Below are positions 6,087 to 12,226 of a stretch of 12,226 nt of DNA, in pieces. Both the position numbers and the translations under genes were made by a program. The notes under the pieces were generated by a model. That model saw nothing but the letters and a program-made list of their open reading frames with translations, searched no databases and was not told the origin of the DNA. Each line of letters opens with the position of its first letter. Position 1 is the stretch's first letter. The DNA lies in assembly GCA_037446495.1 (NCBI GenBank), contig JBBIIL010000083.1:1-12226 (forward strand). The letters are read 5' to 3'. This stretch comes from CAIXZV01 sp037446495 (GTDB lineage: Bacteria; Chloroflexota; Limnocylindria; Limnocylindrales; CSP1-4).

Positions 6087-7096
6087 AGGTCCTGGTGACC
6101 GGCGGTGCCGGCTATGTCGGCGGCGTGTCCGTGGACCTGCTGATCTCGGGCGGCCACGAGGTGGTGGTGCTTGACGACCTCACCACGGGGCACCCGGCCG
6201 TCCCGCACCCGGACGCCCTGCTGGTGCAGGGCAGCTACACGGACGAGGCGGCGACCCGCGGCCTGCTCGAGCGTGAGGGCGTGGACGCGATCCTCCACTG
6301 TGGTGCCCGCTCGCTGGTGGGCGAGAGCATGGCCAACCCGGCGAAGTACTACCGCGAGAACGTGGCCGGGGGCGTGGCACTGCTCGAGGCGGCCCGGGCG
6401 GCGGGCGTCATGCGCGTGGTCTTCTCGTCCTCCGCGGCGACGTACGGCGTCCCCGACGCCACGCCCATCACCGAGGACGCGCCGCTCCGCCCCATCAACC
6501 CGTACGGCGAGTCGAAGCGCGTGTTCGAGGGCGCCCTGCGCTGGTACGGCGTGGCGTACGGCCTGCGGAGCGTCATCCTGCGGTACTTCAACGTGGCCGG
6601 GGCCACCGAGCGCCTGGGCGAGGTCCACCGTCCCGAGACGCACCTCGTCCCCAACATGCTCCTCGCGGCTGAGGGCGGCCCGGCGCTCACGCTCTTCGGC
6701 GAGGACTACCCCACACCGGACGGCACGCCCATCCGCGACTACATCCACGTCGCCGACCTGGCGGACGCGCACCTAGCTGCCCTGGTCGCCACGGACCCGG
6801 CCGACGCCCGCACGGGTCCCGTGGGCGGCGGTGCAACCGAGCCCGTCATCGCGAACCTGGGCACGTCGGCGGGCTTCTCCGTGAAGGACGTCCTGCGCGA
6901 GGCCCAGGCCATCGTGGGCGCGCCGATCCCCCACACCGTTGGACCGCGGCGCGCCGGCGACCCGCCCGTCCTCGTCGCGTCCAACGCCCGCGCACGCGAC
7001 GTCCTGGGCTGGGTGCCGCGCCGGTCCACCCTGCCCGAGATGATCGGCTCGGCGTGGGCCTGGCGGCTGGCACACCCAAGAGGCTACGGCGACTGA
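6083..7096 (+). CDS. galE: UDP-glucose 4-epimerase (GalE-type extended SDR)
   Basis: A 337-residue NAD-dependent epimerase, normal length for GalE. It interconverts UDP-glucose and UDP-galactose, supplying precursors for surface polysaccharide or glycosylation. The nucleotide-binding loop is T6-G-G-A-G-Y-V-G13. The active site is seen as S115-S117 in VVFSSSAATYG and Y141-G-E-S-K145. The substrate-side motifs are typical of GalE: RYFNVAGA, RPETHLVPNML, YPTPDGTPIRDYIHVADLADAH, and the C-terminal AWAWRLAHPRGYG. Specificity for N-acetylated or pentose sugars cannot be excluded. It starts with GTG at 6083, overlapping the TPR stop, with GGAGGTGA at 6071-6078 as ribosome site. It is the last gene of the operon; the next gene has its own promoter. 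Confidence 0.93.
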   Translation: MKVLVTGGAGYVGGVSVDLLISGGHEVVVLDDLTTGHPAVPHPDALLVQGSYTDEAATRGLLEREGVDAILHCGARSLVGESMANPAKYYRENVAGGVALLEAARAAGVMRVVFSSSAATYGVPDATPITEDAPLRPINPYGESKRVFEGALRWYGVAYGLRSVILRYFNVAGATERLGEVHRPETHLVPNMLLAAEGGPALTLFGEDYPTPDGTPIRDYIHVADLADAHLAALVATDPADARTGPVGGGATEPVIANLGTSAGFSVKDVLREAQAIVGAPIPHTVGPRRAGDPPVLVASNARARDVLGWVPRRSTLPEMIGSAWAWRLAHPRGYGD

Positions 7097-7131
7097 ACGA
7101 AGGTCAGGGGCCGGGGCAAGGCCGTCCGCAA

Positions 7132-7165
7132 GGTTAGGTCCGCTACGCTTGCCGCCGACCTAGCC
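7132..7165. promoter_or_regulatory. Inverted repeat across the tad promoter
   Basis: Arms GGTTAGGTC (7132-7140) and GACCTAGCC (7157-7165) pair at 8 of 9 positions, with the ninth a G-T wobble, and are separated by 16 bp that contain the TACGCT box. Bound protein would sit on both sides of the -10 element. It is a plausible operator for the pilus-type operon; the second arm would also be at the very 5' end of the transcript. Confidence 0.45.
7144..7149 (+). promoter_or_regulatory. -10 box of the tad operon
   Basis: GCTACGCT contains TACGCT, about 54 nt before the ATG at 7203. Unlike the leaderless genes to the left, this leaves an untranslated leader of roughly 47 nt with a GGGGG near its end. 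Confidence 0.4.
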
Positions 7166-7202
7166 GCCCCGCCATGGGCGCCATCGTTCTTCTGGGGGTC
7201 GC

Positions 7203-7883
7203 ATGACGAAGGGGATGCCCGCGGGGTCGGCGCGCCATCGCAGGCGAGTCGCAGCCAGCCGCCGCCGGGCACACCAGCGTGCGCGGGGGCAGTCCCTCGT
7301 GGAGTTCGCCCTCGTCATCCCCATCTTCATCGTCCTGCTCCTAGCGCTGATCGAGTTCGGGTTCCTGTTCAACGCCGTCCTCACGGCCAACTACGCCACC
7401 CGCGACGCGTCACTCATCGCGAGCGAGGCGGGCTCGAGCGCGGGCGCCGACTGCGTGATCATCTCCAAGGTGCTCGACGACATGCGCCCGCCCGTGGACG
7501 CGGCGGACCTCAGCCAGATCATCATCTACCGGGCCAAGACGTCCGGCGACCCGTACAGCGGGACCTACGACAACTCGGGCAATGTCTGGGTCCGGTCCGG
7601 CTCAACCGACTGCAGCGCCTACGGCAAGTCGGCGAACCTGCCGTACACCCTCCTCACGACCAACTACGCCGAGGGCGCGCCGGACACCACGGCGGGCACC
7701 GGGGGGCGGTGCAACTTCCTCAACGGCTGCCCCAACAACACGCTCCGCACGCGCGACGCCGTGGGCGTCCAGGTCACCTACACCTACCACTGGCTGACGC
7801 CCCTGAGCAATTTCATCGGCTTGGGCGGGGGCGGCTACACCATCGTGCGGTCGAACGAGATGCGCATGGAGCCCATCCTGTGA
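7203..7883 (+). CDS. TadE-like pseudopilin 1
   Basis: A 226-residue TadE-family protein (PF07811-type) of the tight-adherence / Flp pilus system. An Arg-rich cytoplasmic leader (1-29, about 11 Arg) ends in G29, then Q-S-L-V-E34-F35: the Flp-type prepilin peptidase signature G|xxxxEF with Glu at +5. A hydrophobic helix follows (about 33-55) and then TANYATRDASLIASE, the usual TadE continuation. The remaining 150 residues are an extracytoplasmic domain with four Cys (C78 in GADCVI, and others in TDCSAY, GRCNF, NGCPN), possibly disulphide-bonded. Start ATG 7203 has GGGGG at 7194-7198, weak but acceptably placed, and gives a leader with enough positive charge. The gene overlaps the next by GTGA. 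It is first in a three-gene operon with TadE-like 2 and a TadG-like protein; assembly ATPase genes are not in this window. Confidence 0.82.
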   Translation: MTKGMPAGSARHRRRVAASRRRAHQRARGQSLVEFALVIPIFIVLLLALIEFGFLFNAVLTANYATRDASLIASEAGSSAGADCVIISKVLDDMRPPVDAADLSQIIIYRAKTSGDPYSGTYDNSGNVWVRSGSTDCSAYGKSANLPYTLLTTNYAEGAPDTTAGTGGRCNFLNGCPNNTLRTRDAVGVQVTYTYHWLTPLSNFIGLGGGGYTIVRSNEMRMEPIL

Positions 7884-8533
7884 CCCGGCGCGGGTACGGC
7901 GTCGCGACCCCGCGCGGCGGGCGGCGCCGGCGCGAGCACGGCCAGGGCCTCGTCGAATTCGCCCTCCTCGTCCCCGTGATGACGGGAATGCTGCTGGGGA
8001 TGCTCGAGTTCGGCACCGCGTTCAATCACCAGCTCACGCTGGGCTACGCCGTCCGCGAGGGCGCCCGCATCGGGGCGGACCTGGTGAACGGCGGCGGGAC
8101 GCTCGGCTGCGGCTCGGGCCAGTCCCCCAACGCGGCCAACGTTGACGGCGTGATCATCGAGGCGGTGGACCGCGTCCTGAGCTCGTCCGGCTCGCCGGTC
8201 CCGGAGTCGCAGGTGACGAGGGTCCGCATCTTCCAGGCGGACCCCACCGGCGGCGACACGCTCGGCAAGGACAACGACTGGGTGTACACCGCCACGCCCT
8301 ACACGCTGGCGGACGGCACCCTGGTGAACTTCCAGCCGGGGACCACCCAGACATGGGGCGCCTGCAACCGCTCGAACGTGATCGGGCACACCGCGAGCTT
8401 CACGCCCGCCCAGATCGACTCGATCGGCGTCTCGATCTCCTACACGTACAAGATGACCACGCCCCTGGGCACCACGCTGCCGATGTCGGACGTGACGGTC
8501 ATGCAGTTCAACCCCACCAAGGTCTCGGGCTAG
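7880..8533 (+). CDS. TadE-like pseudopilin 2
   Basis: A 217-residue second TadE-family protein. The leader is short and Arg-rich (GGRRRREHG), then G21 and Q-G-L-V-E26-F27, again a perfect G|xxxxEF processing site, followed by a hydrophobic helix (about 25-46) and LGYAVREGARIGAD, the hallmark TadE helix end. The extracytoplasmic part has two Cys (GCGS, GACN) and ends in a beta-rich SIGVSISYTYKMTTPLG segment that resembles VGVQVTYTYHWLTPL near the end of TadE-like 1, so the two genes are likely an old duplication. The start is GTG 7880, overlapping the previous stop (GTGA), with GGAG at 7868-7871 eight nt upstream; longer in-frame starts lie inside the previous gene and lack support. The two proteins probably form a heteromeric minor-pilin pair. 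Confidence 0.82.
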   Translation: MTRRGYGVATPRGGRRRREHGQGLVEFALLVPVMTGMLLGMLEFGTAFNHQLTLGYAVREGARIGADLVNGGGTLGCGSGQSPNAANVDGVIIEAVDRVLSSSGSPVPESQVTRVRIFQADPTGGDTLGKDNDWVYTATPYTLADGTLVNFQPGTTQTWGACNRSNVIGHTASFTPAQIDSIGVSISYTYKMTTPLGTTLPMSDVTVMQFNPTKVSG

Positions 8534-8545
8534 GTGAGAACCACG

Positions 8546-10951
8546 ATGCCGACCCAGAAGGCCGCCGCGGCCGGATCCACCGCTGTGCCCCCGGCCCGCG
8601 CCCGCGCCCGCGCCTCGCGCGGCCAGGTCCTCGTGATCTACGTGACGTCGGTGTTCGTGATCGTGGGCCTGCTGGGGCTCGTCATCGACGTCGCCTGGTA
8701 CTGGAGCAACAGCCTGCGCGTCCAGCGGGCGGCCGACGCGGCCGCGCTCGCCGGCGCGGTGGACCTGCCGGCCAAGCCGGGCACAGCGACCGCCCATGCG
8801 CAGGGCACCGGGATCGGTGACGCCATCGTCCAGGCGGCCAAGAACGGGTATCCGTCGCTCACGTTCGGCTGCGCCTCGGACGGCCAGACGCCGTCGTCCA
8901 ACCCGGGCATCTGCGCCCACATCGACGTGGGCAACACCAACCAGCTGGACGTCACCATCTCGTCGCCGGTCAACACGTTCTTCATGCGGCTGTTCGGGAT
9001 CTCATCGCTCACGGCCACGCGGGACTCAGCCGCGGTGTTCACGCTGCCCGTGCCGATGGGCAGCCCGGAGAACTACTACGGCGTGTTCGGGCCCGTGCGC
9101 GGGGCGACTTTCACCGCGACCGTCCAGGGCACGGTCGGCCTCGGCGGCCCGAACGCGGTGGTGGCTGGCGGGACGTGGACGTCAGCCGCCAGCGTGGACG
9201 GCAAGGCCGCCGCGGACAACACCACCTTCGCCACCAGCCCGGCCTACTCGAGCGCGGCCACGTCCACCCAGCAGTGGACGACGTTCAACCTGACCACCGG
9301 CTCGCCCGCGCCGCCCGGCACCGTCATCCCGTCCACGGCCGTGATCAACGGAATCGAGGTCAATGTCCAGGCGAAGGCGTCGGTGACGCCCACCACCTGC
9401 GTGTTCCAGGCGAGCACCACCTTCTCCGGCGGCACCAGCACCTGGCAGGACAGCGCGGCCTTCACGGCCCCGGCCACGACCGAGCAGACGTTCGCGTTCG
9501 GGAGCCCGGCGAGCACCGCGTCCTGGGGCGCCCACTCGTGGACCCAGGCTGACTTCAGCAACACGAACTTCAAGGTCGGGCTGCGCTGGAAGACCGGCGT
9601 GGCCGGCTGCGCATCAACGACCACGGTGCTGGCCGACTGGGTCTCCGTGCGCGTGAGCTACTCGGTCGACACCAAGACGGTCACGACGCCCACCACGGCG
9701 ACGCCCGGCAGCGGCTATGACCTCAAGGGGCCGGGCACCGCGTGCTCGGCCGTGTCCACGGGCGCCCCGGCAGACTGCTACCAGCCCGACGGCGCCACGC
9801 TCACCGCCCGCGGGTTCTGGGCCGCCATGAACACCAAGGGCATCACGTCGGGCAACGGCGACGCCTTCCAGTCCGACAAGGACCCCTCGGGCGTCACCGC
9901 GCCCGACTGCTCGACCGTGGCCGGGCTCCGCAGCTGCTACGACCCCACCAACTACTACAACTACGCCATCGACATGCCGCCCGGCTCGGCCGGGGGCTAC
10001 GTCTACGTCTTCGACCCCGTGTTCTGCGACCAGGGCGCGGCGTACGGGGTCGGTGACGGCCAGAGCAGCGGCAGCCTGACGGTCGCCAGCCCGCCCAGCT
10101 CGTGGTACGAGCTGTTCGACACCAACAACACCCTCTACACCAACAATGACGACACCCTGATCGTGAGCACCGGGTCGAAGTTCGTGGACATGCCCTACTC
10201 GGACTCCACGATGGGCGGGGCGAAGCCGAGCGGGTACCTCGACTGCAAGCAGAAGGACACCGCCTACGGCGACGCCCGCGACTACCACGACAACTGGATC
10301 CTGCTCAACCCGAACAACCCGCTGACGGGCGGCGCCGACGGCCAGACGTACCGGCTGCACACCACCAACTCCACGCCTCCCGGCCAGGTGGACCTGGTCA
10401 ACCAGATGAACGTGGCCACAGAGCAGAACTTCGCGCTCTACGCCACCGCGGTCGGCGGCACGCCGAGCATCTACGGCCTGGGCGCCATGGAGATGTTCAC
10501 GCCGCTCACGTCCTCGGGGACGGCCAGCTCGCAGTTCTACCTGGCGCAGATCCCGGCCTACTACGCCGGCAAGACGCTCGAGCTCAACCTGTGGGACGCC
10601 GGCGACATCAGCCCCCTCACGGGCAGCCTGTACGTGATGATGCCCTCCACGACGGTCGGCACCTGGACCCCCCTCAACATCTCCTACACGGCCGGGTCCG
10701 CGGCGGGGAGCTGCTCGCCACCGTCCGCGAGCGGCAGCAACGTCGCCTCCGTGGTGACGAGGAACAGCGCCGGCGCCTCGATGAACAACTGCTGGATGAC
10801 GGTGGACGTCGTGATCCCGTCCACGTACACGGCGCCGCAGAGCGGCTGGTGGCAGATCAGGTACGCCATGTCGGGCACCGGCACGTCGAATGACACAACC
10901 ACCTGGACGGCCCACATCCTGGGCAACCCGGTCCACCTGGTGGTGCCGTAA
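8546..10951 (+). CDS. TadG-like membrane-anchored surface protein with beta-sandwich insert
   Basis: An 801-residue protein whose N-terminus is TadG-like (PF13400-type). After an Ala/Arg-rich tail comes RGQVLVIY (25-32), a membrane helix (about 28-50) and RVQRAADAAALAGAVDLP, the signature after the TadG helix. There is no Glu at +5, so unlike the TadE proteins it should not be cleaved. Residues about 205-375 form a beta-rich domain with VINGIEVNVQAKA, WGAHSWTQADFSNTNFKV and LADWVSVRVSYS, a pattern I know from surface and phage structural proteins of lectin-like fold. The rest is Gly/Ser/Thr/Tyr-rich and ends in a module shared with the minus-strand gene at 11555. The usual TadG von Willebrand domain is not evident. 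I chose ATG 8546 because AGGTGA (8532-8537) lies 8 nt upstream; GTG 8534, directly after the previous stop, is the alternative and adds 4 residues. Probably a cell-surface adhesin-like partner of the two TadE proteins. Confidence 0.8.
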   Translation: MPTQKAAAAGSTAVPPARARARASRGQVLVIYVTSVFVIVGLLGLVIDVAWYWSNSLRVQRAADAAALAGAVDLPAKPGTATAHAQGTGIGDAIVQAAKNGYPSLTFGCASDGQTPSSNPGICAHIDVGNTNQLDVTISSPVNTFFMRLFGISSLTATRDSAAVFTLPVPMGSPENYYGVFGPVRGATFTATVQGTVGLGGPNAVVAGGTWTSAASVDGKAAADNTTFATSPAYSSAATSTQQWTTFNLTTGSPAPPGTVIPSTAVINGIEVNVQAKASVTPTTCVFQASTTFSGGTSTWQDSAAFTAPATTEQTFAFGSPASTASWGAHSWTQADFSNTNFKVGLRWKTGVAGCASTTTVLADWVSVRVSYSVDTKTVTTPTTATPGSGYDLKGPGTACSAVSTGAPADCYQPDGATLTARGFWAAMNTKGITSGNGDAFQSDKDPSGVTAPDCSTVAGLRSCYDPTNYYNYAIDMPPGSAGGYVYVFDPVFCDQGAAYGVGDGQSSGSLTVASPPSSWYELFDTNNTLYTNNDDTLIVSTGSKFVDMPYSDSTMGGAKPSGYLDCKQKDTAYGDARDYHDNWILLNPNNPLTGGADGQTYRLHTTNSTPPGQVDLVNQMNVATEQNFALYATAVGGTPSIYGLGAMEMFTPLTSSGTASSQFYLAQIPAYYAGKTLELNLWDAGDISPLTGSLYVMMPSTTVGTWTPLNISYTAGSAAGSCSPPSASGSNVASVVTRNSAGASMNNCWMTVDVVIPSTYTAPQSGWWQIRYAMSGTGTSNDTTTWTAHILGNPVHLVVP

Positions 10952-10978
10952 GGAAGCGGCGGCGCCTGAGCCCCACCC

Positions 10979-11176
10979 GGTCAGGCGGCGCCTGAGCCAG
11001 TCGGCGGCCAGGCGGGGACGGCGGTCAGGCGGGCACGGCGCCCAGACGGCGCCTGCGCTCCCACCGGCCCGGGCGGTGACGGCGGTCAGGCGGTGCCTGA
11101 GCCCGACGGCGGTCAGGCGGTGACGGCGGTCAGGCGGTGCCTGAGCCAGTCGGCGGCCAGGCGGGGACGGCGGTCA
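10979..11176. repeat. Imperfect GC-rich repeat cluster between convergent genes
   Basis: A stretch without a gene on either strand. A 49-bp block beginning GGTCAGGCGG occurs at 10979-11027 and 11128-11176 with one difference. A 32-bp block (GGCGGTGACGGCGG...) occurs at 11072-11103 and 11116-11147, identical. The shared core is TCAGGC-GGY-GCCTGA, a perfect 6-bp hairpin with a 3-nt loop, at 10981-10995, 11086-11100 and 11130-11144, with a decayed fourth at 11174-11188. GTCAGGCGG and GACGGCGG recur throughout. Spacing is irregular, so this is no CRISPR. The hairpins could help end the convergent transcripts, but there is no T-tract. Similar words reach into the 3' end of the small gene at 11220. 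Confidence 0.8.
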
Positions 11177-11219
11177 CGCGGCGCATGAGCCCGACGGCGG
11201 TCAGGCCGCGGGACTGCGG

Positions 11220-11390
11220 TCACGCGGGGACGGCGCCCTCGAGCCAGTACATCCACACGGCCACCAGGACGGCGGCGGCCATGACCACGGCGGTCAGGAC
11301 GATCACGAACAGGAGCGCCGGACTCGGGCGGGCGCGGCCGGGGGCCGCGCGTGGCTCGTGCTCGCGGTGCCGGTCGTCGGGCTGGCTCAT
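11220..11390 (-). CDS. Small single-pass membrane protein (56 residues)
   Basis: A short frame with ATG at 11390 and TGA at 11220. Residues 1-24 are polar and Arg-rich (MSQPDDRHREHEPRAAPGRA...), followed by one strong hydrophobic helix at about 25-50, LLFVIVLTAVVMAAAVLVAV then WMYWLEG, and a short tail GAVPA. The polar N-terminus, SPA just before the helix and aromatic belt at its end resemble the N-terminal segment of archaeal-type pilins and similar small Chloroflexota proteins, though there is no soluble head domain. A positive N-terminus suggests N-in orientation. It lies 164 nt downstream of the partial minus-strand gene and could be cotranscribed. The opposing + strand frame over the same bases is Arg/Ala-rich and unlikely to be real. 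The ribosome site is poor (a G-run about 14 nt upstream), so expression is unproven. I do not recognise a family. Confidence 0.55.
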   Translation of the reverse strand: MSQPDDRHREHEPRAAPGRARPSPALLFVIVLTAVVMAAAVLVAVWMYWLEGAVPA

Positions 11391-11429
11391 GCGCTTGCCG
11401 TATGCCCCCCCGGGCTCGGATGACAGCCG

Positions 11430-11450
11430 GCCAGTGGTCGGGCCCCTGGC
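11430..11450. other. Imperfect hairpin between the two minus-strand genes
   Basis: GCCAGTGG and CCCCTGGC pair at 7 of 8 positions around a 5-nt loop TCGGG. It lies 105-125 nt after the stop of the partial surface protein gene and 40 nt before the small membrane protein gene. It may act as a processing or attenuation hairpin; no T-tract follows on either strand. Otherwise I see nothing in 11391-11554. Confidence 0.25.
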
Positions 11451-11554
11451 GGCATGAACGTCACGGCCCGCCTGCGCCTAGAGGTCATCCCAGGATGCCC
11501 AAGACCGGTGGCCGGACGCGACGACCGCCCCAGGGTGCCGGCTCCCCTCGCCGC

Positions 11555-12226
11555 TCAGGGGACGAGCAGGTGCACAGGGTTGCCGGACACCGACACCTGC
11601 CAGGTGGTGGTGTCGTTGCCGCCCTGCGTCACCGTGTACTCGATCTGCCACCAGCCGTTATCCCACAACGACGTGCCATAGGTGCTGGGCAGCGGGATCC
11701 TGATGTGGATCCATGTGCCGTTCGTGGCTTGCTGGCTCGACAGCGTCGTGATGATCGAGCTCACTGCGGGCGAGGCGGTCCCGCTGCTGTAGCACGTCAT
11801 CGCGAGGCTGACGGGCTTGCAACTGCTGTCCGTCGTGTACGTGAAGTTCACGTAGTTCTGGGAGCCCCCGTCCGGGCTCAGGATCCGGAGCGTGCCGGTC
11901 CCGGAGATGTCGCCGATGTCCCAGAGGTCGATGAGCGCGGTCTTGCCCGCCCCTGTCGACCGGTCGATCTGCGCCAGGTAGAACTTCTGGACGGGAGGCG
12001 GCGAGCCGCCCATCAAGTTGTTGTACACGACCATCTTGCCGTTGCCGTAGATCTGGGGGCCGTTGCCGAGGGCGTCGGCTCCACCCACGGCTTCGAGCGC
12101 GAACATATTCTCAGCGCTGGTGTTCTGGTTCTGACTCGGGTCGGTAACTATGCCATCCGGCGTGGTCTTGGTCGTCTGGACCTGCACCGCGTACGTGCCC
12201 GCATCCAAAGGCCCCCTCGGGATGGT
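11555..12226 (-). CDS. C-terminal part of a second surface protein, paralogous to the TadG-like protein
   Basis: A partial gene: the frame is open through the right edge (reading TIPRGPLDAGTY at the border), so the N-terminus is missing and the TTG at 12206-12208 is not its start. The visible 223 residues match the last part of the TadG-like protein at 8546 in order: AGTYAVQVQTT / GQTYRLHTT, FYLAQI in both, GKT, LWDxGDIS in both, TGTL / TGSL, LPSTYG / IPSTYT, GWWQI in both, DTTTW in both, and the end GNPVHLLVP / GNPVHLVVP. Two Cys (SSCKPV, MTCYSS) also line up with two in the partner (GSCSPP, NNCWMT) approximately. DNA identity is visibly lower than the protein pattern, so the duplication is old. 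It is convergent to the TadG-like gene. By analogy the missing part may hold a TadG-type anchor; that is inference. Confidence 0.82.
   Translation of the reverse strand, partial: TIPRGPLDAGTYAVQVQTTKTTPDGIVTDPSQNQNTSAENMFALEAVGGADALGNGPQIYGNGKMVVYNNLMGGSPPPVQKFYLAQIDRSTGAGKTALIDLWDIGDISGTGTLRILSPDGGSQNYVNFTYTTDSSCKPVSLAMTCYSSGTASPAVSSIITTLSSQQATNGTWIHIRIPLPSTYGTSLWDNGWWQIEYTVTQGGNDTTTWQVSVSGNPVHLLVP

Noticed and set aside
7097..7131. Intrinsic terminator after galE
   Set aside because: Only a 4-bp GGCC pairing in a GC-rich run and no T-tract; not distinguishable from background.
7835..8920. 361-residue minus-strand frame under the TadE/TadG genes
   Set aside because: His/Arg/Gly-rich shadow frame with no motif, opposite genes with clear membrane and processing signals.
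9614..10936. 440-residue minus-strand frame opposite the TadG-like gene
   Set aside because: Val/Arg/Gly/His-rich shadow; the plus strand has the domain pattern and the paralogue at 11555.
10979..11188. CRISPR array
   Set aside because: Units vary in length and sequence, there are no unique equal-sized spacers, and no cas gene is nearby.
11137..11457. 106-residue plus-strand frame over the repeats and the small membrane protein
   Set aside because: Starts inside the repeat array, low-complexity Arg/Ala/Thr composition, and the minus strand gives a convincing membrane helix over the same bases.

Overview
The window is very GC-rich bacterial chromosome from a draft assembly, with one 100-N gap at 3581-3680. 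No rRNA, tRNA or other marker fixes the taxon. High GC, several apparently leaderless genes with TAnnnT boxes just before the start codon, an HNH protein of a type I associate with Actinobacteria and Chloroflexota, and a split TadE/TadE/TadG surface locus suggest an uncultured Chloroflexota lineage (Limnocylindria-like) or, less likely, an actinobacterium. That placement is inference.

Left part (1-3580): a GbsR/MarR-type regulator on the minus strand is divergent from a serine beta-lactamase-fold hydrolase. Their 112-bp shared promoter region carries a tandem 20-bp-period direct repeat and a small dyad. Next comes an in-frame fusion of a class I SAM methyltransferase with a MOSC domain, then a 71-residue protein of unknown function that stops at the gap. 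The 18 bases before the gap equal the 18 bases after it, so the gap is probably an unmerged contig overlap and not missing sequence.

Middle part (3753-7096): a compact + strand operon made of an HNH endonuclease, a CCA-adding-type nucleotidyltransferase with an HD domain and a repetitive N-terminal tail, a two-TPR mini-protein, and a GalE-type UDP-sugar epimerase. The last three are joined by 4-base GTGA stop/start overlaps.

Right part (7144-12226): its own promoter, overlapped by an inverted repeat, starts a Tad pilus-type operon of two TadE-like pseudopilins with G|xxxxEF cleavage motifs and a large TadG-like anchored protein with a beta-sandwich insert. Facing it tail-to-tail is the 3' part of a second gene whose product shares the same C-terminal module, ending GNPVHLxVP in both. 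Between them lie an untracked 56-residue single-helix membrane protein gene and about 250 bp of imperfect GC-rich repeats with TCAGGC-GGY-GCCTGA hairpins. No tadA/B/C ATPase or platform genes are in the window, and I saw no intrinsic terminator with a clear T-tract.
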